Assembly (NCBI GenBank): GCA_030770545.1
Contig: CM061098.1
Span: forward strand, 7,024,001 to 7,088,000
Reading direction: 5' to 3'
DNA: 64,000 nt
Origin: Macropodus opercularis
Lineage: Eukaryota > Chordata > Actinopteri > Anabantiformes > Osphronemidae
The position numbers and the translations under genes are program-made. Below, in pieces: positions 16,033-26,999 of this stretch (position 1 is its first letter; each line of letters begins with the position of its first letter). The notes beneath the pieces were generated by a model. The model did not search any database, was not told the DNA's origin, and was given only the letters and a program-made list of their open reading frames with translations.

Positions 16033-16074
16033 GGCGGAGGACACACATACCCAGCGGTTCAGTCTTCGTAGCAT
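527..16074 (-). CDS. atp11c: Phospholipid-transporting P4-ATPase, 5' part of gene (five coding exons)
   Basis: ATP11C is a P4-type ATPase that, with a CDC50A-type beta subunit, flips phosphatidylserine and phosphatidylethanolamine to the inner leaflet of the plasma membrane (family knowledge). Five coding exons are visible: 16074-16051, 6396-6277, 4890-4801, 1537-1457 and 634-527. All have AG/GT borders and whole-codon lengths (24, 120, 90, 81 and 108 nt), giving the first 141 residues of a family usually about 1,100 long. The N-terminal segment (residues 9-48) ends in FCDNRIVSSK. The [17 protein letters not shown] block leads into membrane segment M1 (residues about 62-80). M2 follows (about 87-103), then the P4-typical DWLRHKADNEVNK. 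The actuator, phosphorylation and nucleotide-binding domains lie left of position 1. The paralogue call (C rather than A or B) leans on adjacency to sox3, since human ATP11C neighbours SOX3; the protein alone fits any ATP11. Confidence 0.93.
635..1456 (-). other. atp11c: atp11c intron 4
   Basis: This 822-nt GT..AG intron between exons 4 and 5 has a short (AC)-rich stretch near 1393-1405 and no other feature I can support. Confidence 0.9.
1457..1537 (-). CDS. atp11c: atp11c coding exon 4 (M1-M2 loop and second membrane segment)
   Basis: This exon encodes 27 residues, VIVDTPTSPVTSGLPLFF then VITVTAIKQ: the extracellular M1-M2 loop and M2. The acceptor ...CTCCTACAG and donor GTAAGAG are both strong. 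The P-T-S-P and GLPLFFVITVTAIKQ blocks match ATP11 proteins closely. Confidence 0.95.
1538..4800 (-). other. atp11c: atp11c intron 3
   Basis: This 3.26-kb GT..AG intron carries an A-rich stretch near 2750-2770 and a CA microsatellite at 3611-3639. Short open frames here resemble no known protein. Confidence 0.9.
3611..3639. repeat. (AC)n microsatellite in atp11c intron 3
   Basis: An uninterrupted dinucleotide AC run of about 28 nt, likely polymorphic. Confidence 0.97.
4801..4890 (-). CDS. atp11c: atp11c coding exon 3 (first membrane segment)
   Basis: This exon encodes 30 residues that open with [17 protein letters not shown] and continue as IANFYFLIIFLVQ, the start of M1. The [20 protein letters not shown] core is a family hallmark. 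The acceptor follows a clean pyrimidine tract (ttcttcttctcatccacag) and the donor is GTAAGA. Both borders are phase 0. Confidence 0.95.
4891..6276 (-). other. atp11c: atp11c intron 2
   Basis: This 1.39-kb GT..AG intron separates exons 2 and 3. It is partly purine-rich (about 5460-5690) and otherwise featureless. Confidence 0.9.
6277..6396 (-). CDS. atp11c: atp11c coding exon 2
   Basis: This exon encodes 40 residues, from LSGDERRVDSRTIYVGHRSG to FCDNRIVSSK, the cytoplasmic segment before M1 in P4-ATPases. The acceptor reads ...CATCTAG and the donor GTAAGC. Both borders are phase 0. The FCDNRIVSSK ending is strongly conserved in ATP11 proteins. Confidence 0.93.
6397..16050 (-). other. atp11c: atp11c intron 1 (long first intron)
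   Basis: This 9.65-kb first intron is mostly AT-rich with scattered short frames of no recognisable family. At its 5' end the sense strand carries a (CA)n run 20-54 nt after the donor. A 10-bp tandem copy lies at 15646-15665. A long first intron often holds regulatory sites, but none can be singled out by eye. Confidence 0.85.
15997..16031. repeat. (TG)n microsatellite next to atp11c exon 1
   Basis: A perfect TG run of about 35 nt on the + strand, read as (CA)n in the atp11c transcript. It begins 20 nt downstream of the exon 1 splice donor, so its length may influence splicing. Confidence 0.97.
16051..16074 (-). CDS. atp11c: atp11c coding exon 1 (start codon, 8 residues)
   Basis: This short coding exon encodes MLRRLNRW and is followed by the donor GTATGTGTG. 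It resembles the N-terminus I recall for mammalian ATP11C (MFRRSLNR). The ATG has A at -3, a favourable Kozak context. An in-frame TAA lies 33 codons upstream (16171-16173) with no in-frame ATG between, which fixes this start. The exon ends in phase 0, matching exon 2, and it lies inside the CpG-rich promoter region. Confidence 0.85.
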
Positions 16075-16601
16075 CTTCTCGTTTGTCTTCTTCGATTGTG
16101 CAATGCCGCTGAACTCTTCCGACTCAACAGACGCCTGCAGGCTCTGCTCCGGCTCCTCCGGGGAACAACTTTACATGTATGTTAGTTCGGCTGCTAGCTC
16201 CCCAGCGATCTGCTCTCTACTCTAACGTTAGTTCTAGCTACACGAAATACCGCAGCGACGCTACATCGTCCCCATGTTGCTTGGTGTCGGTATCTTCGCA
16301 CCATTCGCATTCTCTCCCCCGAAATATTTTTCCGCGTTGCGGCGTTACCAGTCGCGCTCCGCTCCGCTCAACGCCGAACCAGCCCCTGACATGTCGCTCC
16401 GCGCCCTGTTGCTGAGACTCGGACAAACCATTTGTCGCTCTCGCCGCCGACACGCTGAAAACTTACTTCTGCCTTTCAGCCGCCGCGCACAGACTCGCAG
16501 CCGCCCTCCCGGTTCTCACTCCACAAACCACAGGCGATCCACAAACGTTCCCACGTTCGCAAGCTCCACCCGGCGAAGGTGCGGCGAGTATCGCTGAAAT
16601 T

Positions 16602-16620
16602 GCATTGTGGGTAATGTAGT
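16602..16620 (-). promoter_or_regulatory. ZNF143/Staf-type binding site at the atp11c promoter
   Basis: The minus strand reads ACTACATTACCCACAATGC, close to the ZNF143 (Staf/SBF) consensus ACTACAATTCCCANNATGC. It keeps the ACTACA, CCCA and ATGC blocks at correct spacing. Such sites typically lie close to start sites of TATA-less CpG-island promoters, often bidirectional ones. Confidence 0.7.
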
Positions 16621-17109
16621 CGAACTGCACTCACCCTCACCCCGCCTGCACGTCCAACGAAGGGGCACAGATGGTAGATTCAGTTCACACGTCAATGATT
16701 ATTGAGCAGCGACTTCATTTATTTTTAATTTTGCTCAGTGATGCGTTAAAGTTTTTAGTTTTTTTTAAAGCGCCACCTCATCCCTTTGCATGGGGTGATG
16801 CATAATAAGCACAGAGGTCAAGGAACAAGACGAAGCCTTCAAAACACTTGATTGACTGCTAAGTTAAAAGATATTTCACAAACAACAAGGTAACCAAACA
16901 TTCGCCTTGACTGCTGCGTGTCACACACTGGAATAAGACATATAGCTACAGACTAACTGAATTCAGTAGTGCTAATTTACAACACTGTCATCTCAAGCTC
17001 AGTGCAAGGGGCAGAATACAAAAGTACAACTAGAAAGAGTTCAATAGAAAACGAATCCCACCTGAGCTAGCAGGAGGTGGGAGGAAAAAAGAAGCAGGCT
17101 CTGTTTCAA

Positions 17110-17137
17110 GTCTACCTACACTTCACTGTAGGTAGAC
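17110..17137. repeat. Perfect 10-bp inverted repeat (hairpin)
   Basis: GTCTACCTAC at 17110-17119 is exactly complementary to GTAGGTAGAC at 17128-17137, with an 8-nt loop. The stem is too short for a microRNA precursor and no flanking target-site duplication is visible. Confidence 0.85.
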
Positions 17138-19030
17138 AGTAAAACTTTGCCTCGCCTGTGTCTTTTCACATCGCTGTGGTATGTTAATTAAGTTTTAAAG
17201 ATGAAAACACAGCTGCTCTGAAAATATTAGAAACTATTACAAGATGTGTTCAGTTTCAGGCTTAACAGCTGCACAGTTGCTCTGTGGCTTTATGAGTTTC
17301 CAAGCACCGCAGGGAAACGTTAGCATAATTTATCATAATAATAATCTTAAAAACAATATTTGTTTAAGAACCTTAAAAGCTGTAGTTGCAATTTTGGAGT
17401 CATTTGGTTGAAAAATACTTGGGTTGTAATATAAAGGTGGTGACTAATGTTTATGGTCAAGTACAAGTGCTGAACAAGCTGATGTCCTGTGGAACAAGGA
17501 CCTGCAAAGGTCAATGAACCCGGGCGTCTAATTCCCAAGGCTCATGTCTGAGAAAAAAACAATTCTCAATTCACAAGCAGTAAGTTGGAGGCCATGTGCA
17601 CGATAGACTGAAATGGAAGTCTGTTGTGGATCCTACGAGCTCATTTGAATTCTATGTGATTGTGTAACTCATGTGACACCTGCTTTGCGTTTTTGCCTTA
17701 ATGACTTCCTCGCTGGAAAGTACAGCTGGTCACAGCAAAAAACAAGGACAAGAATAGTCCGTGTGCAGTTTAAACAGATATTTGCAGATGGCAGTCAACC
17801 ACAATATGTTATTGTTACTACCAAGGACACCAAGTTGTGTGTTTTGTGTGGGTGCGTGTGCGTGGGAATTGGTAGCGACCCTGACGTTTTCATAGTGGTT
17901 GGAGTTTTATGTTCAGTGGAAACTAATACTGCTCATCACACACAAGCACATTATGAATTAAAACAATCTCATGCTAAAATACATTTAGTACACATGTTCC
18001 TGACTCAAATTATTTAAGTTACATATACAATGTGGTAGAGAATCAACATTTCAAATGCACGTCAGGGAAATGTTTGTACTTTTACCTCTGAAAGCTGAAA
18101 ATCCTGTTTTACCTGTTTTAATTTAAGAACAGAACGTTTGTGTTGTGTGATTTCACCCTGTTGTCTGATGCAGATCACTACACATCAGGAAATTACATCT
18201 GTGATGTTGACAAAACCCCTGAGGAGAACCAGGTTTCAGTGCAATAAAAGCAATAAAATCAGCTTACAAACAGAAGTGTTACTGTGTTACTTCCTGTGGC
18301 TAAGTCTAAGCTGTTTCCACAATTTCATGTGAAAGGTCACAGCAGTGAAAAAACAAACATCTAAATATGTATATATTAATATTTCTATATATTTCCGTTC
18401 AAATAAAACCACCAAATCCTAATACATTCACACAGACTGCATTTACCCAGGAGTGTATTTGCATCACGCATATTTCCTGCAACCGTAAACTTACTGAATG
18501 CAATGACTGCTGCACAAAAAGGGAAACAGCATAAGAGAAGAAGAACTTTACGTTGCTTTACTGTCACCCTTCTACCATAAGCCACTGTTGGTGGTGTTAC
18601 ATACATGTTACACAGTTTCTAATCGTCACATGTGCAGATGTGCTACACGCCTTAACCTCGTACCCTTCCGCCTTCCCCTGCTGTTGCTGTGCACTTCCAG
18701 GCGGTCAAAATGTGACTCTAAATTACATTTCAGATTAAATCGAAGATACATTTTATAATTTAGATATTCTATTAGTCCACTAAAGATAAATCCAAGTACC
18801 AGAAGCAATCTGAGAATTCGATTATAGGCCTTAAAGGAGGCCTCTGTTACTTCACGTCATTGTCACTAGAACACACACATCTGTAAGTTGGACTCTGACG
18901 CCATCATGTGGCCATGTGAGGTTTATTCATTTTCACAATTTGCTCTGCACTGAATGGAAATAAAACAAGGTATATCTAACTTTATCATAAACACATATGA
19001 CGTCATGCCTACAGTTAAAACGTGCACATT

Positions 19031-19106
19031 AAACTGTAGTCAACACATATATATATATATATATATATAAACTGTAGTCAACACATATATATATATATTT
19101 TTTTTA
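19031..19106. repeat. 38-bp tandem duplication with (AT)n core
   Basis: The segment beginning AAACTGTAGTCAACACATAT occurs at 19031 and again at 19069, each copy followed by an AT run. This is a recent local duplication around an AT microsatellite. Confidence 0.9.
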
Positions 19107-20406
19107 GTGAAATGAAAACGTGTTCCATATCCACCCTGACCCTTCTACAAAGCGGTAATATTTTCCCAGTACTTAATCCCTCCCTAGACTTTTCTTTCTG
19201 TAATTCAACGTATGTCCACATGATGTCAGCACAGTATCATCAAGAGGCCGCAGCCTAGTTGCACCAAGAAAAGAAAATCAAATGAATGCTGCAGAGTTTA
19301 CTGCTGCTTGCTCTATGGTATATTAGTTCACTGCTGCCAGAAATCCTGGATTTATAATCCGTTTAAAGTCGAATTCAAACCATGTCAGCAGCTCTAATGT
19401 GAACAAGGCTAGAATTTCTTACTTTTAGGTTGAATCTGACAGATAACAAAGCTATATGTTTATTACTGAGGTCACAGTGGGTGGTGGACTGTTATTGCAG
19501 AGTAATATATATTAAGATGATTCTAATGTTTTAGCCACCATATGTAGAATGAATGAAGGATGGACTGTCACAGTATCACACATATTCATTTATATTTCAA
19601 CAGTTGTGAATTGTTGAATGATTAAATCATTTTGCGCTGCCTTAACCTCAAAACACAACCGTGCAAGTTGTTGTAACAAATAAAAAATGACAAAATACGA
19701 TAAAACACCAGCCTAGGTGTCCAAATGTCCATATTTCATTGCAGAATGTAGTGTCAAAATGACTAGTGACAGAATCACTTTTCTTTCTTTCAGTTTGCGA
19801 TTCTGTTATGTTGATTGGATCCAATATATTTGTACTGAAAAACTTATTTATAATAATATATTTTGGCATTTCAGCATTTTCAATTAAATGTATTAAATGC
19901 AATACATTGATGAAACATCTTTTCTAGCTGAGCTCCACATGGAGCTGCTGGTGTGGTGTCCTGGTCCTGAAATGTACAGTGGCTGCTGGATTTCGTAAGC
20001 ATTCCTTCAGTGGTTCTTCCCCTGTGCATCTCATTCGTAGTTCTGAATTTAAACTGACAGCCCCTGTGGAGGAGTTGGGAGACTTCCCCAGCCATCTGTC
20101 TTAGAGCAGCCCCCCTTCAACACTCCCTTCCCTCCCTCCACGCATCCCTCATTCCCACACTGGGCCTTTGTCAGCAGTTCCTGTCCCTGGACTAGGCGTG
20201 GCGTGCGCAGAGGCTGGGGCGACCGTGGGTGCTTTCAGAGGCACCTGCAGATGGGACAAAGGGCCAAGGGTGCTGGGGCTGAAGACAGATTGATGCTTTG
20301 TGCGCTCGGGCTGGAGAGAGCGAGAGAGGCAGAGAAAGCAGGAGAGAGAGAGGGTGGTGGGGGATAGTTAGCTGAGAAGTTTTCAGGGTGAGGATTTTAG
20401 GGAAAA

Positions 20407-20430
20407 GGGGTGGGTAGGGGGTAAAGGGGG
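20407..20430 (+). other. Predicted G-quadruplex motif
   Basis: Four guanine runs (4, 3, 5 and 5 G) are separated by loops T, TA and TAAA, satisfying the G3+N1-7 pattern. Confidence 0.8.
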
Positions 20431-21063
20431 AGGTCTGTCACTCCAGTCTGTGTGAGTCCAAGCTTTGGAGGACCCGGAGAGATTGACAGCTTTTGTGGAC
20501 GGCATCTCTGCACAATGGTCATGCTTTAATGGGCGGTAAAGCTAGAGTAGAGCTTTGGGGACGGTTCGGAGGGGAGGCGGTGCTCGGCGGTGGTTGCGAT
20601 GGTGGCAGTGCAGGGAGGCTAAGGGATGGGGGGGCCAAAGGCTTTACTGCTTTGCTTGGTGGGGACCAATTCATGGGTATTCAGTCCAAGGCTCGTTATT
20701 CACTGAATGCATCCAGTGGAGGAATGCAGCAGCATCAATTAGAATGTGTTAGCAGATAGCAACGCAGGGAAGAAAAACCTTTCTCTCCCTTTTGCTCACA
20801 GGACAACACAGTCCCACTATAGGAGGTGTCAGAGCCACAAAGCCTTTTTTGTGGGTCTCACTCTATTACACTACCAGTGCAATATGTAAGGTGGGGACTC
20901 TTTTGATTTAAATTAAGTGGAAAAAACACTAAATCCTATTTTTATTCAGCAGGGATAATGGTGTTATACTCTATAAAGGTCTTTAACTACTTATCTGTGG
21001 CTTAAAATCTTCCCCAACTCCCTTTTCACTCCACCTCAGTGTCTTACTCTCATTGGGGGTATT

Positions 21064-21099
21064 ATATTTATTCAGTGGTGGATATTTATTCAGTGGTGG
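21064..21099. repeat. 18-bp perfect tandem duplication
   Basis: ATATTTATTCAGTGGTGG is repeated head to tail at 21064-21081 and 21082-21099 with no mismatch. Confidence 0.95.
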
Positions 21100-24000
21100 A
21101 GTTAAACAGAGTTGCTTGTAGCCTTAACTGCCGCATCACTTCTAATTGTGTATCAGTGGGTCAGTGGTTTGTTGTGTTGTTCCCCGCAAGAAAGAAAGAG
21201 CGGATATGAATTTAAACAGTATCTGGTCGGGCATTGTTTGGAGTGGGCTCAGGCCACCACTTCACACTCCGAGGGCCTTTTAGAAAAAAGATTTTCTTTT
21301 TATAACTTTCAGGACAGAGATATAAAAGAAGAGGAAGGAGAGGAAAACACTGATGGCGATCACATGTCAGGGTTGACACACCATTCTGCGTTCTGAATGT
21401 AGAGAGGCCAGTCGTACATGCCCTTCGAACTAATTAGGCTGCACTTAATTGAATGCTTTTACGAGTTGCACACAGCAAGTCCATTCTGTATTTGAAAACA
21501 ATGAAACAGCTTAAATTTCAATCGCCCACGTCCTTAGTTTGTTGTTTGTTTTTTTTTCAGTAAAACATTCCCGTTAAATTTCCAAATCACTTTGCTTGTG
21601 AGAATTTTAGAAAACAGACCAGGGGGAAAAAGGTTATTCTGCCCCGACCAAGTCGAACAAACTGGTTTTAAGTTTCCATCCATGCACTCAGCATTCATTT
21701 TGTCTCCAATTTCCTTGCTTTTACCACAAGATGATACAGATGGCATGTGTGCTGAAATGAAATTGGGAATTTTGTTCTCCTTAGGTTTAATGAGAACTAA
21801 CTGGCAGGAACCTCTTGTAGAAAGGTGTAGATTTCAATATGGGCAATTATGCTTCATTTGAAGCCAAATGAGCCAAATTTGCATCCTCTGAAAAGGCAAC
21901 CAGAGTTAAACTGTTTGAAAAGTGCAGTAAATTGGGGCAAACATCGCAACGTGCAGAAATGCATCTCCGCTGTAATTGTGTAATTGTAGAAGAGCTCTAA
22001 ATGCACAGCCCCAATTAAACTAGCTTCTTCTGCAAGGCAAAGAATTGGCAGGTTATTATGCAGGAAAGTATCAGCACATTTAAATAGCTGCCTCCTTCAT
22101 GGGTGGGGATGGAGGGTGGGATCATTTGCAGCAAAATGGAATATCTGATCAAATATGGGCAGATGTCTTCATACATGTGGAGCGGCTGTGAATTGGATTG
22201 GAAGAGGCAAGATAGATGGATGGCCTCCTCTAAGAGATAGAGCTTCCTGCCCTGAGTGCTGAGGGGGCACAAGAGGAAGAGGGTGAGAGAGGGGGAAGTT
22301 TAGACTCTCAGTGGGGGGAGACATTTCCCTGAAACACCAGTTGATGGGCTTCTCCCACAAAGGGTGGAGTGACGCAGTCTGCACTGCTGCAAAACAGCCT
22401 GGTCTCTGTCTGGATTAGGCCCTGCAGCACACAAAAGGGAGCTCAAGTAAACGATTCATGAATGTTGATTAATTGATGCCATTTCTTGCAGCGTGCCATG
22501 GAGATTTAGAGGGTAGGGGTGCACGAGGGAGGTTATGTACAAGCAGAGACAACTGCGATCCGAGGCTGGAAATGTTGTTTGGGGGAGTGTATTTTCAGAT
22601 TTTCAGCGGCTGCTCTAAATCATACACTGACACAAGTTTGATTTATAACTTTAACAGAGATTCTTTAATCTGTCCAGAAAGCTCAGCACTGTGCCAGTAT
22701 GCAGTACTGAGAACTCAATCTGGCTGGCACGCTGTGACTATCTTCGTTCTCCGTGTGCTCTGACCCCCAATGGTGCTGTCAGATGTGCCCAGCTGGCACA
22801 GCAAGCAGCTCAGGTGGCGGAGGCGGCGCGGAGGTTCCCACGATGGGGTTTTAGGGGTACAGGTGTCCTGGGAGAATGAGGGTGGCCCATGGTGAGGAGG
22901 GGCGAAGCACTGGCCCATAGCTCACCTCAATGGAGGGATCCCAGGGGCCAGCTCAATAGCCTGGGTTCCACTTGATGGAGAGAGAAAGGAGCATTTCAGC
23001 CGCTGCCCAGCAGGAAAGATCTGGTTGTGGGAGACCTCTTTCAGGACTCACTGTTTGTCTGAAGGCTGTCACAGCAGATGAGTACTCAGCAAACAGCGTG
23101 AACAAGGATTTGAACCAGAAAACCAACAGAGCCTTGACAATATTGTGATTGGGCCTTGTCTCTTTAGAGGAGGCTGAAAGCCGAATTGAGAGCAGTAACA
23201 AGTGCGCATTCAGAGCAGGACGGGGATGCCTTTGGGTTGTGTTTTATGGTTTTGAGGCTTGTATGCGGTGGATAAAGCAAAATCATGTTAATCTCCCTTT
23301 TCTCTCATTTTAAGGCAGAATGAGATTGAACCTGTGGCACTAATGGTCTCACTAAAGTCGTTGTTCAGCCTTGTAAAGTCAAACATGAATGGGATCTGTG
23401 CAGTCACTTGACCAAATCAGCCTTTAAAGATGTAAATAGAGGCAAAATCTGTCTTAAACGTTTACTTCATGCTGTTTTCAGGAGGAGTGTCGGTGGTTGA
23501 ATGTACAGCGACACCACGGCAGACTACAAACAAAACCTATAAAAAGTTCATTTTAATATCTCAGTCTGGTGATATACATATTTTAAATGCACTATGCGCA
23601 CATGCGCACGTATGCATGTGTAAGACGTAAATAAACCTGCGTGCTTACACCCCTTATGACTCACACAGACTTACACAGATGTAAACACACCTTTTTCTTT
23701 TGTGTCGCCTGGTTCTTGCCCAGAGAAGGGATTAGAAGAAAAGCCGCCGCTCATACCTGTGCAGGACGGAGAAACCCTGCTAATACTACACACATCCTGC
23801 TGCACCTAAACACGCTTCTGTCAAATCATCAGCTTTCAGAGTTTGCACACGTATAATAACACACAAATGTGTATTTGTGTGTTATTCCTGTTTGTTCCGT
23901 GATTCAACATTGGCTCTTGGAGCTGTTTTTCAACATCAGCCAGATTTAATATTGCCTATCCATCATCCACTGACAACAAACAGAATGAGGAGTGGGAATG

Positions 24001-24900
24001 AGGCAAATTAGATTACACCTAAAAACAAACCGATTATATGCTTCGGGTTTGTTTCCCTTGTGACTTTGTATACATTTATCGACCTATTTATCCAGTGGAT
24101 GGTGAGTGAGAGGGGCCATACAAAGAGCAATGTTGTCTTTTAGAGGAGTTGGACTAACTTTGAAGGTTTCTGAAGAGAGAGGCTTGTGATGGAATGGGCC
24201 GGGAAGGACTGTGACTTCTCCATTGAGAGTGGAGGGGCACGCTGGATTAGCTTGATTTGCCTGTGAATGGGAGCTTTCCATTATTCTTGTTAGGGAGCTG
24301 TCACATCGAATTGAGAAAGTGAAAACCTCCTTTTATCAACCTTTTCCAAGTGAAACTGAACAGGCAATCAATAACTGAATTCAGGCTCAGGGGAAAGTCA
24401 AGCAGAATGATATGGGTCTGTTATAAAGGGGGTGTTTGTCAAAGTGCTAATGGGAAATAGCGGATAACTGATGTAATTCTAACTCCTGTTGAGTCTAGTA
24501 ACAGTAAACTGAAAATAAAGAAACCAAGGCAATGCAAAACAAACAGAATTATGTTCTTAGATTTAGTTTAGTACTAGTAATAACACAATTATTATGAAGT
24601 CATTATGATCATACTAATAATACTGCCTGTACAAAAAGTGATACATTTAATACTCCTCTTTGAGAGGTGATAAAGGACACCACATGTCGCTGAATACTTT
24701 CAAATCACAGACATCATTTTCCTACATCAAAATACCCTTTTTAGAACAAGTTGTGTATGTGTATCTATAAATCTACACATAGGTAAGATGTTACCAAAAA
24801 CTGCATTTGAAGAAATGCTTATTACATTGTGATTATGATAAGGCTGCAACAAGTGCTTAATATAACCCACAAATTCAAGGGCAAACAATCTGGGAGTGGT

Positions 24901-26999
24901 TCACCTTTTATTGTACGAATGGCTCCATATTGTTTTGGAGTTTCATTATATTGACCTTATTGTGCCATTGTGCTTGTTCTGACACCATGATAATGCTTGA
25001 ATACAGAGGGAATTATGCTCTGTATAAATAGATCCCATAGTCAAGGATCACTTCAATTATCCCTCCACACATTGACAACAAGAACAGAATAAAAACTAAA
25101 GCCTCAGTCCAAGCTGGTCTCAGGGCACTCCTCAAACATTGATTTGGCCATTGTCATAGGGGCAGAGGAACATCATCAACATCAATGGCAGCAGAGAAAA
25201 GAAATACATTCATGTGATACATTAACAGCGTTTATACGATGTTACATAAGCGTTATGTGAAGAACGCAAATAAAAATGGCTATTTTTAAAACGTTGGCTA
25301 TTTATTTATTAAAAATTTCATTTATCCTTTACAGCAAATAGAATGAACTCTGTAATGTCTCTTCATCAAATATTGGCTTTGATGTGCTCAGGCTTTATAA
25401 AAATGTTTTTAATATTTTAAATATTATATATTTAGAGCAATTTTCTCTAATTTCAGCTGGCACAGACATTAACGACGAAGGGCTTCCTGCACACTGAAAC
25501 CATTAATCAACAAATTTTCTCAAACTGCTGCTCCCAGTTTTCACGCTGGATGGAGAAAATGAATCGGATCATTTGGCCTCATCAATCAATTTGGTAATTG
25601 ATGTCTTAATCATTATACACTTAATTGAGCACCTTGATTGTTGCCTGTCCCTGTTCAAAGCATTACGCAGTCCGCAGTTCATTATCATTTTTGGAAATAG
25701 GAAAAAAACTTTTTTGTTTTCTTGTAAATGTTTTCAATATTTGTTCCACATTTCTAACAAATTAAAATAGTTAGAAAAGCTGTTGTTTACACATACAATT
25801 TACAATTATAAATACATTTTTTAAATTTTCTTTTTAAAAAACAGAAAAATGGTGCAACAAATTTTGTTGAATGCTTTATGGCTGCATATGAGGATATTTG
25901 AGGTTTTCATGAGTGTAATCGTCACCCATCCATCTTCTGTGCGTTCTGAGTTGATAGCAGCTTATGAAAAATGGCTCATGGATATAATGACTGCCTCACC
26001 TGTGCGTAACCAAGTTCATCCTCTTCTGTGGAACAGTGATTCCCAATTTATTCCACTTCAGCGTCTTTTCCCACCTCATATATCCTTTTCCTTTCACATT
26101 TTCACATAACAAATCCCTCTTCCACAGTAGCGGTAGCGCTGATGTTCGTTAAACACTGACGGCCCCAAGCGAGGTGACGAAAGCTGCAGAGGCCACTCAG
26201 ATAAACGCTAACCCTAACAGGGAATAGGTGTAGGGTAGCAGTTAAGCCTGGAAGGGACTGTGAGGGAAGAGTCCTTAATTGAGTTACAGAATACTTTAAT
26301 TCTACTGTTTCCCACATTCCACATCACACACAACATAAGCTGCCATATAAAAAAGAAACACTCGGTTCCATCCCCAGAGTGCAGCTGCGAGGCAATTACC
26401 ATCAAGCACCCCTGCATCTGTGTACAAACAATCCCACAGCTGCTGGCATTGACACTGTATATGCGGAGAAGTGCACAGAAAGCCCAGGTTGACCCCAGGG
26501 ATCGGCGTCGCCTCCGAGACCAGGACCTATTCATCTGGGAGGTATTTGTCACACCTACGAGCTGTTTACAATTTTAAATGAGCTGTCCCCTGTTTACCCC
26601 ACTGCTGCTCCTTGTTGACGCTGAAGAGTTTATACATGTTTTGTCATTATGCAAAATGAGACAAATAGAAGTAATTAGGTGCTGACTGTAGCACATGTCT
26701 AATGTGTAAATTCCTGATGAATATATAATTTTCACAAGTGTGATTTAGCTGTTTAATAAAATAAGTTTATGAAGTGAATAAAGCTTTAAAGGCTCTCTCG
26801 TTTCCGCTGACATGTTTATTCCTGAAGCAGCTGCACACAGCCTTACCGTCACACCATTCGATGGAATCACATACACTGTGTATGAGTTGGAAGCTTCTCG
26901 GATGCTATACTATGATCTGTTTACACAAAATTAAAGATGATAAAAGGAAAACATCTGTTACATGCGTGTTGAACCAGGATGGTTACTATGGAAACTAAT
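24901..26999. other. Intergenic, AT-rich
   Basis: No gene is recognised. The stretch near 25.2-25.85 kb is strongly AT-rich. Short open frames on both strands near 26.2-26.6 kb overlap one another and match no family. Confidence 0.5.

Larger units (their letters stand above)
15690..16640 (-). promoter_or_regulatory. atp11c: CpG-rich promoter and 5' UTR region of atp11c
   Basis: CpG dinucleotides are clearly enriched here relative to the flanks, especially at 16230-16590, with no convincing TATA box, as for a housekeeping CpG-island promoter. The start codon at 16074 lies inside it. Initiation is probably near 16.5-16.6 kb, judging by the ZNF143-like site at 16602-16620, which would give a 5' UTR of roughly 450-500 nt. 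The exact start site is inferred. A 71-codon minus-strand open frame at 16453-16238 would then be an upstream ORF in the leader. Confidence 0.7.
16641..19990. other. Intergenic, atp11c upstream flank
   Basis: No coding exon is recognised. The block is AT-rich and holds a short perfect hairpin (17110-17137), an octamer match (18457-18464) and an AT-rich tandem duplication (19031-19106). The open frames present are short and show no family signature. Confidence 0.6.
19991..24900. other. Intergenic block with purine-rich stretches
   Basis: No exon is recognised. A GA/G-rich stretch (20290-20440) contains a G-quadruplex motif. An 18-bp tandem copy lies at 21064-21099 and an octamer match at 21877-21884. 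Parts of 21.9-22.4 kb and 24.1-24.4 kb have the mixed, non-repetitive composition of conserved noncoding DNA, but conservation cannot be judged here. Confidence 0.5.

Noticed and set aside
16103..16225. + strand frame starting MPLNSSDSTDACRLC, reminiscent of a first exon with a CxxC zinc-binding start
   Set aside because: It lies on the antisense strand of the atp11c leader, its possible donor (AT/GTATGT) is only moderate, and no matching downstream zinc-finger exon was recognised on the + strand.
17110..17137. Hairpin considered as a microRNA precursor
   Set aside because: The stem is only 10 bp with no extended pairing outside, too short for Drosha/Dicer processing.
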